A DNA stretch of 64,000 nucleotides from Mycobacterium pseudokansasii (GCF_900566075.1 NZ_UPHU01000001.1:5270325-5334324), one strand, 5' to 3'; numbered from the stretch's first letter, positions 32,848 to 41,679 are shown. Numbers and translations: made by a program. The notes: generated by a model from the letters alone, not told the origin.

Positions 32848-34140
32848 TTGCCCCACTTCACCAAACCAGCCGCGGGAAGCTGGACGCAAAACTACCCCGA
32901 ATTGGGCACCGCGCCCGTCGATTACACCGATTCGATCGACCCGCAGTACTTCGCCGACGAACAGCAGGCAATCTTCCGGCGCACTTGGCTCAACGTCGGC
33001 CGCGTCGAACGCCTGCCCCGCACCGGCAGTTACTTCACCAAGGAGCTGCCGTCGGCCGGTGCCGGCATGTCGGTGATCGTCGTCAAGGGCAAGGACGGCG
33101 TGATCCGGGCTTTCCACAATATCTGCCGCCACCGCGGAAACAAGCTGGTATGGAACGACTTTCCGCACGAAGAGACCGCGGGCACCTGCCGGCAGTTCAC
33201 CTGCAAGTATCACGCGTGGCGTTACAGCCTCGACGGCGAGCTGACCTTCATCCAGCAGGAGGACGAGTTCTTCGACGTCGACAAGAGCCAGTACGGCCTC
33301 AAGCCGGTGCGCTGCGAGGTGTGGGAGGGCTTCGTCTTCGTCAACCTCGATCCGGACGCGACGCCGCTTGCCGAATATCTGGGTCCGATGGCCAAGGGCC
33401 TGGAGGGATACCCCTTCCACGAGATGACCGAGGTCTATTCGTACAAGGCCGAAGTCGGCAGCAATTGGAAGCTGTTCATCGACGCGTTCGCGGAGTTCTA
33501 TCACGCGCCGGTACTGCACCAGGGGCAGTACACCAAGGATGAAGCCGCCAAGATGATGAAGTACGGCTTCGAGGCGCTGCACTACGAGCTGACGGGCCCG
33601 CACGCGATGATCTCGGTCTGGGGCGGTCAGTCACCACCCGCCGACCTGAGCATGGTCAAGCCGATGGACCGGGTGCTGCGCAGCGGGCTGTTCGGCCCCT
33701 GGGACCGACCCGACGTGATCAACGAGCTCGGCGAGCTACCGCCGGGCATCAACCCGTGCAAGGCCAAGCAGTGGGGCATCGACTCTTTCCTGTTCTTCCC
33801 GAACTTCATGCTGTTGATCTGGGCGCCGGGCTGGTATCTCACCTACCACTACTGGCCAACCACCGTGGACAAGCACATCTTCGAGACCAGCCTGTACTTT
33901 GTGCCACCGCGAAACGCGCGGGAACGGCTGGCGCAGGAGCTGGCCGCGGTGACCTTCAAGGAATACGCGTTGCAGGACGCCAACACCCTGGAAGCCACCC
34001 AGACCATGATCGGCACCAAGGTGGTCACCAATTTTCCGCTGTGCGATCAGGAAATCCTGCTCCGACATCTGCACAAGATGACCGGAGACTACGTCAAGGA
34101 GTACCGCAACAATGGCCACGCCACGCAAGCTGCCCGCTGA
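32848..34140 (+). CDS. Rieske non-heme iron ring-hydroxylating oxygenase, alpha subunit
   Basis: A 430-residue oxygenase alpha subunit. The Rieske cluster motifs are C93-R-H95 and C119-K-Y-H122. The mononuclear iron site is in DAFAEFYHAPVLH, with His219 and His224. An Asp in FPLCDQEILL near the C-terminus is the likely third ligand. TTG 32848 follows AGGAGAGG. It should hydroxylate an aromatic or alicyclic ring using electrons from a reductase/ferredoxin that is not in this operon; the Rieske ferredoxin at 10662 or another ferredoxin may serve. A small gene overlaps its 3' end. Confidence 0.93.
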   Translation: MPHFTKPAAGSWTQNYPELGTAPVDYTDSIDPQYFADEQQAIFRRTWLNVGRVERLPRTGSYFTKELPSAGAGMSVIVVKGKDGVIRAFHNICRHRGNKLVWNDFPHEETAGTCRQFTCKYHAWRYSLDGELTFIQQEDEFFDVDKSQYGLKPVRCEVWEGFVFVNLDPDATPLAEYLGPMAKGLEGYPFHEMTEVYSYKAEVGSNWKLFIDAFAEFYHAPVLHQGQYTKDEAAKMMKYGFEALHYELTGPHAMISVWGGQSPPADLSMVKPMDRVLRSGLFGPWDRPDVINELGELPPGINPCKAKQWGIDSFLFFPNFMLLIWAPGWYLTYHYWPTTVDKHIFETSLYFVPPRNARERLAQELAAVTFKEYALQDANTLEATQTMIGTKVVTNFPLCDQEILLRHLHKMTGDYVKEYRNNGHATQAAR

Positions 34141-34447
34141 ATTCGCCGACCTGGAACCGCATCTGGACTGGGACCTGGCCACCGAGCCCGAGCGTTACGC
34201 CAAGCGGTTGGCGTCCTCGATGCCGGAGATGCAGGCCTTTTACGACGCGGCATTCCCCCGCCTGAACGACGCGATCGCCTACTGTGACAAGTATCCGCTC
34301 GACGATCTGCCCGAGGACGCACGGACGCTGATGCACATGATGCAGTCGCTGATCATGGTGTCGTTTCCGGTGGAGGCCTGGAAGCAGCCGCGGGTACCCG
34401 ACAGCGGCGCGGCCTGGGTGGAGCTGATCAAGGAGCCGGTGATCTGA
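34112..34447 (+). CDS. Small conserved protein overlapping the oxygenase gene
   Basis: A 111-residue, mostly helical, acidic protein without signal peptide, Cys motif or membrane segment. It starts at ATG 34112, 29 bases inside the end of the oxygenase gene, and ends three bases before the next gene. Family not recognised. It is not a normal oxygenase beta subunit (those are about 160 residues with an NTF2 fold). The tight overlap suggests co-translation and possibly a structural role with the oxygenase. Confidence 0.7.
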   Translation: MATPRKLPAEFADLEPHLDWDLATEPERYAKRLASSMPEMQAFYDAAFPRLNDAIAYCDKYPLDDLPEDARTLMHMMQSLIMVSFPVEAWKQPRVPDSGAAWVELIKEPVI

Positions 34448-34450
34448 CAG

Positions 34451-35671
34451 GTGATTACGGTCAAGGCCGCCGGGCTGCTCGACATTGATGCCGGCGAGAT
34501 CGTCCGGCCCGGCGTGGTGCGGGTGGACGGCGACCGGATCGTCGGCATCGGTGGCGCTGCCGAGGGTGAAGTGATCGATCTGGGAGACCAGATCCTGCTG
34601 CCCGGGCTGATGGACATGGAAGTCAATCTGCTGATGGGCGGGCGCGGTGAGAAGCCCGGGCTGTCCCAGGTACAGGATGACCCGCCGACGCGGGTGTTGC
34701 GTGCGGTGGGAAATGCCCGCCGGACGTTGCGTGCCGGGTTCACCACCGTGCGCAACCTGGGCCTGTTCGTCAAGACCGGCGGGTACCTGCTCGACGTCGC
34801 GCTGGGCAGGGCCATCGATGCGGGGTGGATCGACGGACCTCGAATTGTGCCTGCCGGCCATGCCATTACGCCGACCGGGGGCCATCTCGACCCGACGATG
34901 TTCGCCGCCTTCGCACCGCACGTGCTGGATCTGACCGTCGAGGAGGGCATCGCCAACGGCATCGACGAGATCCGCAAGGCGGTGCGTTACCAGATCAAGC
35001 ACGGCGCCCAGCTGATCAAGGTCTGCTGCTCGGGCGGAGTGATGTCGCTGACCGGACCGCCTGGCGCACAACACTATTCCGACGAAGAGCTGCGCGCCAT
35101 CGTCGACGAGGCGCACCGGCGCGGGCTGCGGGTCGCCGCGCACACGCATGGCGCCGATGCGGTCAGGCACGCCGTCGCCGCCGGCATCGACTGCATCGAG
35201 CACGGTTTCCTCGTCGACGACGAGGCGATCGCGATGATGGTGCAGCACGGCACGTTTCTGGTGTCGACCCGGCGCCTGGCCGACGGCAACGCGATGGACG
35301 TCTCCCATGCCCCGCCCGAGTTGCGGGCCAAGGCCGCGGAGATGTTCCCGCGGGCGCGCACCTCGATAGTGGCCGCTTACCACGCCGGCGTGAAGATCGC
35401 CGTCGGCACGGACGCACCGGCGATACCGCACGGCCGCAACGCCGACGAGCTGGTCACCCTCGTCGAGTGGGGCATCCCGCCGCTGGCCGTGCTGCGGGCC
35501 GCCACGGTGACCGCCGCCGAGCTGATCAACGTCGCCGACCGGGGCAGGCTCGCGGATGAGCAATTGGCCGACATCATTGCGGTGCCGGGAAACCCGTTGG
35601 AGGACATCGCCGTTACCCGCAACGTCGGCTTCGTCATGAAAGGCGGCAAGGTTTATGCCCAGCAGAACTGA
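34451..35671 (+). CDS. Amidohydrolase (imidazolonepropionase-like) lacking the HxH metal motif
   Basis: A 406-residue amidohydrolase-superfamily protein with the usual N-terminal beta sandwich, then LPGLMDMEVNLLMGG where active enzymes have DxHxH: both histidines are replaced (Glu and Asn). Other metal-site elements remain: the Lys region IKVCCSGGVMS, HTHGADAVRHAV, GIDCIEHG, and the Asp in VGTDAPAIPHG. It may bind one metal or use a different mechanism. GTG 34451, three bases after the previous stop; the SnoaL gene overlaps its end by 17 bases. The substrate is unknown, possibly a cyclic ester or amide intermediate. Confidence 0.85.
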   Translation: MITVKAAGLLDIDAGEIVRPGVVRVDGDRIVGIGGAAEGEVIDLGDQILLPGLMDMEVNLLMGGRGEKPGLSQVQDDPPTRVLRAVGNARRTLRAGFTTVRNLGLFVKTGGYLLDVALGRAIDAGWIDGPRIVPAGHAITPTGGHLDPTMFAAFAPHVLDLTVEEGIANGIDEIRKAVRYQIKHGAQLIKVCCSGGVMSLTGPPGAQHYSDEELRAIVDEAHRRGLRVAAHTHGADAVRHAVAAGIDCIEHGFLVDDEAIAMMVQHGTFLVSTRRLADGNAMDVSHAPPELRAKAAEMFPRARTSIVAAYHAGVKIAVGTDAPAIPHGRNADELVTLVEWGIPPLAVLRAATVTAAELINVADRGRLADEQLADIIAVPGNPLEDIAVTRNVGFVMKGGKVYAQQN

Positions 35672-36074
35672 CGACCTGGTCGAGATCCAGCAGTTGCTGG
35701 CACGCTATGCCGTCACCATCACCCAGGAAGACATCGAGGAACTGCTGAGCGTCTTCACGCCCGACGGGACCTACAGCGCCTTCGGCGACACCTACCACCT
35801 CGACAGGTTCCCGGAATTGGTGGCGGCGGCCCCAAAGGGCCTGTTCCTCACCGGAACTGCGGTGGTGGAACTCGACGGTGATTCGGCAACCGGTACCCAG
35901 CCGCTGTGCTTCATCGAACACGCCACCCACGACATGCGGATCGGCTACTACCGCGACACCTACCTGCGCACGTCCGACGGCTGGCGACTGAAAACCCGGG
36001 CGATGACGTTCATTCGGCGCAGCGGCGCGCACGACTCCGGGCGCCCGCACGCCGTCGGGCGTCCCGCCCCGTGA
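35655..36074 (+). CDS. SnoaL-like / NTF2-fold protein
   Basis: A 139-residue SnoaL-like protein: IQQLLARYAVTITQEDIEELLSVF helices followed by FTPDGTYSAFGDTYHL, and a C-terminal strand DGWRLKTRAMTFIRR. ATG 35655 overlaps the end of the amidohydrolase, and its stop overlaps the ACAD start (GTGA). Its place in the oxygenase operon suggests a dehydratase, isomerase or small beta-like subunit. I cannot choose between these. Confidence 0.82.
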   Translation: MPSRTDDLVEIQQLLARYAVTITQEDIEELLSVFTPDGTYSAFGDTYHLDRFPELVAAAPKGLFLTGTAVVELDGDSATGTQPLCFIEHATHDMRIGYYRDTYLRTSDGWRLKTRAMTFIRRSGAHDSGRPHAVGRPAP

Positions 36075-37159
36075 ATGTCGAACAATTCCGGGCCGGCCTG
36101 CGCGCGTGGCTCGACGAGCACGATCTGACGCCCGGACCCGACCACTCGCTGCGGGGCCAGATGCGGCAACTCGCGCGTGTCCACCACGCTTTGTACGCCG
36201 CCGACTGGATGCGCTACGGCTGGCCGGTTGAAGTCGGCGGGTTGGGCGGGCCCGCGCTGCTGCGCGCGATCGTCGGCGAGGAAGTGGTCGGCCGCCGTCT
36301 GGCCGAACCGGGTCCGTATTCGATGGTCGAGGTGCTCGCGCCCACGATGATCGATTATGCGCCGGCAGAACTCGCCGCACAGCTGGTGCCGCGGCTGCTG
36401 AGCGGTTGCGAACACTGGTGTCAGGGCTTTTCGGAGCCGGGGTCGGGCAGCGACCTGGCGTCGTTGTCCACCCGCGCCACCCCTCGCGGGGACGAGTGGA
36501 TTGTCAACGGGCAGAAGGTCTGGACCAGCTTTGCGCAGTTCGCCACCCGGTGCATCCTGCTCACCCGGACCGCGCCGGGGCATGACGGACTCACCGCGTT
36601 CTTAGTCGACCTGGACACGCCCGGCATCACCATTCGTCCGCTGCGCACCATGCACGGCGTCGACGAATTCTGCGAGGTCTACTACGACGACGTGGTGATC
36701 CCGGCCAGCCGGATGCTCGGCCGCCCCGGCGACGGCTGGCGGCTCGCGATGGACCTGTTGCCCTATGAGCGCTCGACGTGCTTCTGGCAACGGATCGCCT
36801 ATCTGTATTCCCGATTCGATGCGCTGATCACCGAGGCCGACAACCCTGACGAATCAGAGCTTGGCGCAGCCTATCTCGCGTTGCACACGCTACGCTGCCG
36901 ATCCCGCGCCACCCAGCACCGACTGGCCGACGGCGCGCGGCTCGGGCCGGAGACCTCGATTGACAAGGTGCTGTTGGCAACCGCCGAGCAACGCCTCTAC
37001 GACACTGTTCGCGACCTGCTGCCTGGAACACTCGAGCTCGTCGACACAGCGTGGCGGTCGGAGTACCTGTACTCGCGTGCGGCGACCATCTACGGCGGTA
37101 CCGCCGAGATCCAGCGCAACATCATCGCCCGCCGGTTACTCGACCTCGGGAAGGAATGA
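36071..37159 (+). CDS. Acyl-CoA dehydrogenase, larger partner of second ACAD pair
   Basis: A 362-residue ACAD. Motifs: GFSEPGSGSDLASLSTRA, VNGQKVWTSFAQFA, and the C-terminal IYGGTAEIQRNIIARRLL. The N-terminus is shorter than usual. GTG 36071 overlaps the SnoaL stop, and its own stop overlaps the ATG of the next ACAD (ATGA). With that gene it forms a second long/short ACAD pair, as at 1816/2975, consistent with an obligate heteromer acting on the oxygenase-operon substrate. Confidence 0.92.
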   Translation: MNVEQFRAGLRAWLDEHDLTPGPDHSLRGQMRQLARVHHALYAADWMRYGWPVEVGGLGGPALLRAIVGEEVVGRRLAEPGPYSMVEVLAPTMIDYAPAELAAQLVPRLLSGCEHWCQGFSEPGSGSDLASLSTRATPRGDEWIVNGQKVWTSFAQFATRCILLTRTAPGHDGLTAFLVDLDTPGITIRPLRTMHGVDEFCEVYYDDVVIPASRMLGRPGDGWRLAMDLLPYERSTCFWQRIAYLYSRFDALITEADNPDESELGAAYLALHTLRCRSRATQHRLADGARLGPETSIDKVLLATAEQRLYDTVRDLLPGTLELVDTAWRSEYLYSRAATIYGGTAEIQRNIIARRLLDLGKE

Positions 37160-37971
37160 CGTTGGAGCCGACCGATTCCGAGTCGCTGCGCCTGCTGACC
37201 GACTCGCTGCGAACGACGATGGCCGGCGCGTCCGGCGGCCGCCTCGACGCGGCGTTGGCCGACCTGGGCTGGCTGGACATGCTCGACGACATGCCGGATG
37301 TCGCAATACCATTGGTATTCCGCCTACTCGGTCAGGCCGGTGCACATGCGCCCGTCGTCAACGACGTTGTGCTGCGTGCGGCCGGGCGTGCGGGTGGCGG
37401 CACCGTGGCGCTGCCGTTCGCCGGCGGTTCGTGGGTGCTCTGGGAGCGTGGGGATCTTGGGACATCGACACTGGATGGCGAGCTGCCGATACACCCTGTA
37501 GCACAAGCTGATTCACTTCCCCCGCCGGCCGTGGCCGCGGGCCGGCGGGCGCTGGGCTGGTGGCTGGTCGGCACCAGCCGGGCGATGCTGACGCTAGCCC
37601 GCCGGCACGCGCTGGACCGGGTGCAGTTCGGCAGGCCCATCGCTTCCTTCCAGGCGGTCCGGCACCGGCTGGCCGAGGCGCTCGTCGCCATCGAAGGTGC
37701 CGAAGCCACCGTGCAGGCCGCCACCGACGAACCCGGCGAGCTCGCGTGCTTGCTCGCCAAAGCCGCAGCCGGCCAGGCCGCACTGACCGTCGCCCGCCAT
37801 TGCCAGCAGGTGCTCGGCGGTATCGGTTTCACCGCCGAACACCGGCTGCATCGCCACGTCAAGCGGTCGCTGGTGCTCGACGGGCTGCTGGGGAGTTCAC
37901 ACGAGCTGGTGCGGGATATCGGAGTTACTTTGTGCTCCAAGGGGTTTGCTCCCCAGCTGGGTCAGCTCTGA
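37156..37971 (+). CDS. Acyl-CoA dehydrogenase, smaller partner of second ACAD pair
   Basis: A 271-residue, strongly shortened ACAD. The N-terminal helical domain is reduced. The C-terminal half retains VQFGRPIASFQAVRHRLAE and the catalytic-Glu segment QQVLGGIGFTAEHRLHRHVKR. ATG 37156 overlaps the previous ACAD stop. It is unlikely to be active alone and should pair with the 36071 product. It is the last gene of the 32289-37971 operon and converges on the AAA-ATPase gene 16 bases away. Confidence 0.9.
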   Translation: MTLEPTDSESLRLLTDSLRTTMAGASGGRLDAALADLGWLDMLDDMPDVAIPLVFRLLGQAGAHAPVVNDVVLRAAGRAGGGTVALPFAGGSWVLWERGDLGTSTLDGELPIHPVAQADSLPPPAVAAGRRALGWWLVGTSRAMLTLARRHALDRVQFGRPIASFQAVRHRLAEALVAIEGAEATVQAATDEPGELACLLAKAAAGQAALTVARHCQQVLGGIGFTAEHRLHRHVKRSLVLDGLLGSSHELVRDIGVTLCSKGFAPQLGQL

Positions 37972-37987
37972 AGTGCTGCCAGCGCTG

Positions 37988-38806
37988 TCAGAGGTACATC
38001 CCGGCCGGCGCCTGAGCTCGGTAGCGACCGTTGCCCACCTCCGCGAGCAGCGTCGCTGTGCTGACGTTTCCGTCGTCGCCGGACAGCACGGCTCGGCGCA
38101 CGATTTCGCGGATGTCGCTGCCGCTGGTGTTCTCCGGCAGCGCGGCCACGACGGTGGCGGCGTCGACGGCGCGACCGCCGGGAAGGTCGCGTAGCAGCGC
38201 CGCCAGAATGCGGGCGGCGTCGGTGCGACCGGGATAGCCGACTTCGATGACGGAATCGAACCGCCCGGTGCGGATGGCCGCCTTGTCCAGGGTGGCGGCG
38301 TCGTTGGTGCAGGCCAACGTCAGGATGCGGGCGTCGGGCTCAATGTCCATGGCCCGCAACAGCTCCGACAGTCCAGCATCGGCGCTGGCGCGGTCCCGGC
38401 ACCACAGGTCGACATCTTCCAGCACGAGCAGCACCGGCCCTCCGAGACGCTGTGCTTCCTCCACGACAGCGGTCAGCAGCTGCGCACCGGCCTTCGCCTC
38501 GACGTCGATGACGGTGAATTCCCCGACGACTTCCCTGGCTACCACAGCGCGCACCGCCGACTTCCCGGTGCCGGGTGGACCGCACAGCAACACACCGCGC
38601 CGCGCGCCGAGGCTGTGTGCGTTAAGGAGGCCGTGCCGGTCGCGCACGGCGATCACGCCGAGGTCGACCTCGGCCCACACCTCGTCTGCGACGATCACGT
38701 TCTGGCGCGTCGCGGTCGAGGGCAGGTCGATGACCGTCAAGCTCAGGCCGTGCCTATTGGTGGCGCGCACCGCCCGGCCCCGGTACGGGTTGAGTTCGTT
38801 TCGCAC
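37988..38806 (-). CDS. AAA-family ATPase
   Basis: A 272-residue AAA ATPase. Walker A is GPPGTGKS, Walker B is VLLVLEDVDLW, and sensor/arginine elements appear in LACTNDAATLDKAAIRTGRFD and the C-terminal lid SGSDIREIVRRAV. There is no transmembrane or protease domain. GTG 38806; it overlaps the end of the upstream small gene by about 53 bases. It is part of a three-gene block unlike the metabolic genes around it; the function is not recognised. Confidence 0.88.
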   Translation of the reverse strand: MRNELNPYRGRAVRATNRHGLSLTVIDLPSTATRQNVIVADEVWAEVDLGVIAVRDRHGLLNAHSLGARRGVLLCGPPGTGKSAVRAVVAREVVGEFTVIDVEAKAGAQLLTAVVEEAQRLGGPVLLVLEDVDLWCRDRASADAGLSELLRAMDIEPDARILTLACTNDAATLDKAAIRTGRFDSVIEVGYPGRTDAARILAALLRDLPGGRAVDAATVVAALPENTSGSDIREIVRRAVLSGDDGNVSTATLLAEVGNGRYRAQAPAGMYL

Positions 38807-39161
38807 GTTCGGCGAGGCGGTCCAGCACCCCGCGGGCCTTAGCCTGGTTGTCCGGAGTCACATACGTGCTCACTTCGGCTGAGTACTTGACGTTTTCACG
38901 TGTTTCGATCCGGATGACGCATCCGGTGCCGTCGAGCAGCGTCCCGGCGGGAAAGTGCACACTCAAACACAGCGGGTGGCGGTAACGCTGCCCGCTGATC
39001 TCGGTCTGCGTCCACTTGGGCGGGTGGGCGCACTCGCCCGGACCAATCTCGCAGACCTCTGCGTGCTCATCGATCCACTCCGCCAACACCAGCGCACTGG
39101 TCAACCGAGACACCGGATTGAGTTCGCGTTGCTCATCGAGCAGGTGCGCAATCGGCCACAC
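38754..39161 (-). CDS. Hypothetical protein upstream of the AAA ATPase
   Basis: About 135 residues if read from GTG 39161 (VWPIAHLLDEQRE). A longer frame extends to 39317, but its start is antisense-like to the next gene. The central part has paired Cys and His residues (CEIGPGECAHPPKW) that could bind metal, and the C-terminus is Arg/Pro-rich. Family not recognised. It overlaps the 39133 gene by about 29 bases and the ATPase by 53, which indicates tight coupling of all three. Confidence 0.6.
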   Translation of the reverse strand: MWPIAHLLDEQRELNPVSRLTSALVLAEWIDEHAEVCEIGPGECAHPPKWTQTEISGQRYRHPLCLSVHFPAGTLLDGTGCVIRIETRENVKYSAEVSTYVTPDNQAKARGVLDRLAERAKRTQPVPGPGGARHQ

Positions 39162-39405
39162 CCAGACAGCGGGCGGTGAACCGGTCGGCGTTTTCGGCGC
39201 CCTCGCGCTCGGCGACGCCGACCAGCAACTCACCAAGTGCACGCAGCGCGGCACGCACATCCCAGTCCAGACCGTCGAGCCATGCGTTGACGTCGGTGAT
39301 CGGCCGGCGGCGCGCATCGGCGCCGCCGGTGGCTTCGGCGGTCAGATCGGTCAGCTCGACCAGATCGTCATGGGTGAGGTTCATCGGCTTTCTGATGGTT
39401 TGCAT
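39133..39405 (-). CDS. Small hypothetical protein, first of the AAA block
   Basis: A 90-residue acidic protein (83 if ATG 39384 is used: MNLTHDDLVELTDLTAE). Predicted soluble and helical; family not recognised. It is the first gene of the three-gene minus-strand block with the AAA ATPase. The end of the frame (CLGVADCAPAR) overlaps the next gene's start. A frameshift joining the two frames cannot be excluded. Confidence 0.55.
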   Translation of the reverse strand: MQTIRKPMNLTHDDLVELTDLTAEATGGADARRRPITDVNAWLDGLDWDVRAALRALGELLVGVAEREGAENADRFTARCLGVADCAPAR

Positions 39406-39607
39406 TCGTCACAAGGGCAGTCGAATAGGACTGCACCCGGGCGGACGGTGGTCAACCGAATTTGCGGCCCAGTCCGATTCAACTGCGGCGCAACGAGATC
39501 GAGGCCGGGTTGGCCGAGCCTCGGCTGGCCGCCAGCTGAGCCGCGGCAGTGAATCTCACGACACAACACGCCGGCGCGGCGTCGTGCGGTTCACGCTCGC
39601 AACGGGT

Positions 39608-40783
39608 CTAACGGCGCGGGAGGCCGAGGATGCGTTCGGCGATGATATTGCGCTGGATCTCCGAGGTGCCGCCGGCGATGGTGCCGGCGAAGCTGCGCGC
39701 ATACCGGTCGAACCAGCTGCCGTAGTGGTCGTCGAGGTTCAGCGGCGCGAAGGGGGCCGTCACCGAAGGGTGCAGGAGCCCGTCGGCTCCCGCGGCGTTC
39801 AGCGCATCCTCGGAGGCACGCTGCAATGCCTCCGAACCGAGCAGCTTGAGCACCGACTGCGCGGGCACATCTTCGTCTCCGCGTGCGGCCCGGGCCAGTG
39901 CCGCAGACCCCAGCAGCCGCATCGCGTGAGTATCCATCACCAGGGTGGCGTAGCGATCGCGCTGCAGCACATCCGATGGAGTGAAATCGATTGTCAACTC
40001 GCCCAACAGGTTTGCGTATCCCAGCCACAGCATGACGCGTTCGTGCCCCAGTGAACCGGTTGCCACCCGCCAGCCTGCGTTGAGCTCTCCCACCAGATTC
40101 TCGGCCGGTACCCGCACATCGGTGAAGAACACCTCGTTGAACTCCACATCGTCGTGACCGCACACCGACGGAAACGGCCGTCGCACCACACCGGGAGTAT
40201 CCGTGGGGATCAGCAGGACACTGATGCCCTTGTGTTTCAGAGCTTGGGGGTTGGTGCGCACGAACGTCAGCAGCACATCGGCGTCGTGGGCGCCCGAAGT
40301 CCACACCTTCTGTCCGTTGACCACGAAGTGGTCACCGTCGAGCACCGCCCGCGTTGTCAACGACGCCAGATCCGAACCGGCGCCGGGTTCGCTCATGCCC
40401 AGCGACGCTGTCATCTCGGCCCGCAGGATCGGCACGGCCCAGCGCCGCTTCTGCTCCGCAGTTCCGAACGACAGCAACGATTCAGCGATGATCCCCACAC
40501 CTTGCGGGTTGAAGCTGCGATAGATTCGCCGCCGGGCCAATTCCTCGGAGTACACGTACTGCTGCACAAGAGAGGCGTTGCGGCCCCCGAACTCCGGCGG
40601 ATTGCCAGGCAGCAGCCACCCGTTGTCGAACAGCAGCTGCTGCCAGCGGCGCGCCCACGCCGGCACATGTGAGCACGATCGCGGCCGCTGCATCCCCGCC
40701 GCCTCGTCGGGCAGATGATGGTCGAGGAACGCGACGAATTCGCGGCGGAACGCTTCGACATCGGCATCAAAGGTCAGCTGCAC
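39608..40783 (-). CDS. Acyl-CoA dehydrogenase (paralogue of the 1816 gene)
   Basis: A 391-residue ACAD, the same length as and very similar to the protein at 1816-2991: it begins VQLTFDADVEAF, has MSEPGAGSDLASL and VNGQKVWTSGAHDAD, and ends GGTSEIQRNIIAERILGLPRR. GTG 40783 is preceded by AGGAG. Unlike its paralogue it has no small ACAD partner next to it. It is divergent from the TetR gene at 40915, with operator site 5 between, so it is probably directly repressed by that regulator. Confidence 0.93.
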   Translation of the reverse strand: MQLTFDADVEAFRREFVAFLDHHLPDEAAGMQRPRSCSHVPAWARRWQQLLFDNGWLLPGNPPEFGGRNASLVQQYVYSEELARRRIYRSFNPQGVGIIAESLLSFGTAEQKRRWAVPILRAEMTASLGMSEPGAGSDLASLTTRAVLDGDHFVVNGQKVWTSGAHDADVLLTFVRTNPQALKHKGISVLLIPTDTPGVVRRPFPSVCGHDDVEFNEVFFTDVRVPAENLVGELNAGWRVATGSLGHERVMLWLGYANLLGELTIDFTPSDVLQRDRYATLVMDTHAMRLLGSAALARAARGDEDVPAQSVLKLLGSEALQRASEDALNAAGADGLLHPSVTAPFAPLNLDDHYGSWFDRYARSFAGTIAGGTSEIQRNIIAERILGLPRR

Positions 40784-40835
40784 GGCACTCCTGAACGCCC
40801 GCTCTCTCGATCGCGCTTCCCAAACACGCGGGTAA

Positions 40836-40850
40836 GAGAATAGTATTCTC
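40836..40850. promoter_or_regulatory. Palindromic operator GAGAAT-AGT-ATTCTC (site 5)
   Basis: A perfect match in the divergent promoter between the ACAD (40783, -) and the TetR gene (40915, +). An operator in a regulator's own promoter is the usual sign of autoregulation, so this site links the palindrome family to the 40915 TetR protein. Confidence 0.82.
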
Positions 40851-40914
40851 GCAACGAGGAAGTTACAATCTCCACGACATCGTCGGCAAGCCCGTGAGGA
40901 GGTCGAACGCAGCG

Positions 40915-41634
40915 ATGCCACGGCGTTCTCCGGTACAGTCCAACCATGTTTTGTCCCCGCGGCAGTCATCCGAGCCGCCCGTGACCAACCCCAGCGAAGA
41001 GCCGGCCTGGAAGCAGCGCGCCGTCGAACGGTCCATCAAGACCGCGAAATTGCGGGCGGCACAGCGGGTTCAGCGTTTCCTGGATGCCGCGCAGGCGATC
41101 ATCATCGAAAAGGGCAGCACGGATTTCACCGTCCAGGAAGTCGTGGACCGCTCCCGCCAGTCGTTGCGGAGCTTCTATTTACAGTTCGACGGCAAGCACG
41201 AGCTCCTGCTTGCGTTGTTCGAGGATGCGCTGAGCCGTTCGGCCGACCAGATCCGGGCCGCTACGGACGGCCACCCCGACCCGCTGGAGCGGCTGAAGGT
41301 CGCTATCGAGCTGTTGTACGAGGCCTCACGGCCCGACCCTACCGCCCAGCGGCCCCTCTTCACCGACTTTGCGCCGCGCTTACTTGTTACCCATCCGGCC
41401 GAGGTCAAGATCGCTCATGCGCCCCTGCTGGCGTTGCTAACCGAGCTCATGGAAGACGCCGGTAAAGCCGGCAAGCTGCGCGTAGACGTCAATCCGCGGC
41501 GGATGGCCGCCATGACTATGCAGACCGTCATGTTCATTGCGCAGTCCAGCGGCGGCAAAGACGAGGCGACAGCCCATCCCATCACCGCCGGCGAGGTATG
41601 GGACTTCTGTTCGCGCGGCTTCGCCGGCGCGTAG
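40915..41634 (+). CDS. TetR-family regulator, candidate controller of the GAGAAT regulon
   Basis: A 239-residue TetR-type regulator. After a basic N-terminal arm of about 40 residues, the helix-turn-helix is FTVQEVVDRSRQSLRSFYLQF, followed by the ligand domain. I choose ATG 40915; a GTG at 40894 is possible, and AGGAGG lies between the two. It is flanked by operator sites at 40836 and 41680. I infer that it binds the GAGAAT-N3-ATTCTC palindrome and senses a CoA-type intermediate of the island. Confidence 0.9.
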   Translation: MPRRSPVQSNHVLSPRQSSEPPVTNPSEEPAWKQRAVERSIKTAKLRAAQRVQRFLDAAQAIIIEKGSTDFTVQEVVDRSRQSLRSFYLQFDGKHELLLALFEDALSRSADQIRAATDGHPDPLERLKVAIELLYEASRPDPTAQRPLFTDFAPRLLVTHPAEVKIAHAPLLALLTELMEDAGKAGKLRVDVNPRRMAAMTMQTVMFIAQSSGGKDEATAHPITAGEVWDFCSRGFAGA

Positions 41635-41679
41635 CGGTCCAACGAATATCGCGCTCTAGGCGCACCAACCGAACCTATT

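Noticed and set aside
38754..39317. Longer version (187 codons) of the middle gene in the AAA block
   Set aside because: Its first 50 residues are the shadow of the 39133 gene; a start near 39161 is more consistent with the overlap pattern.
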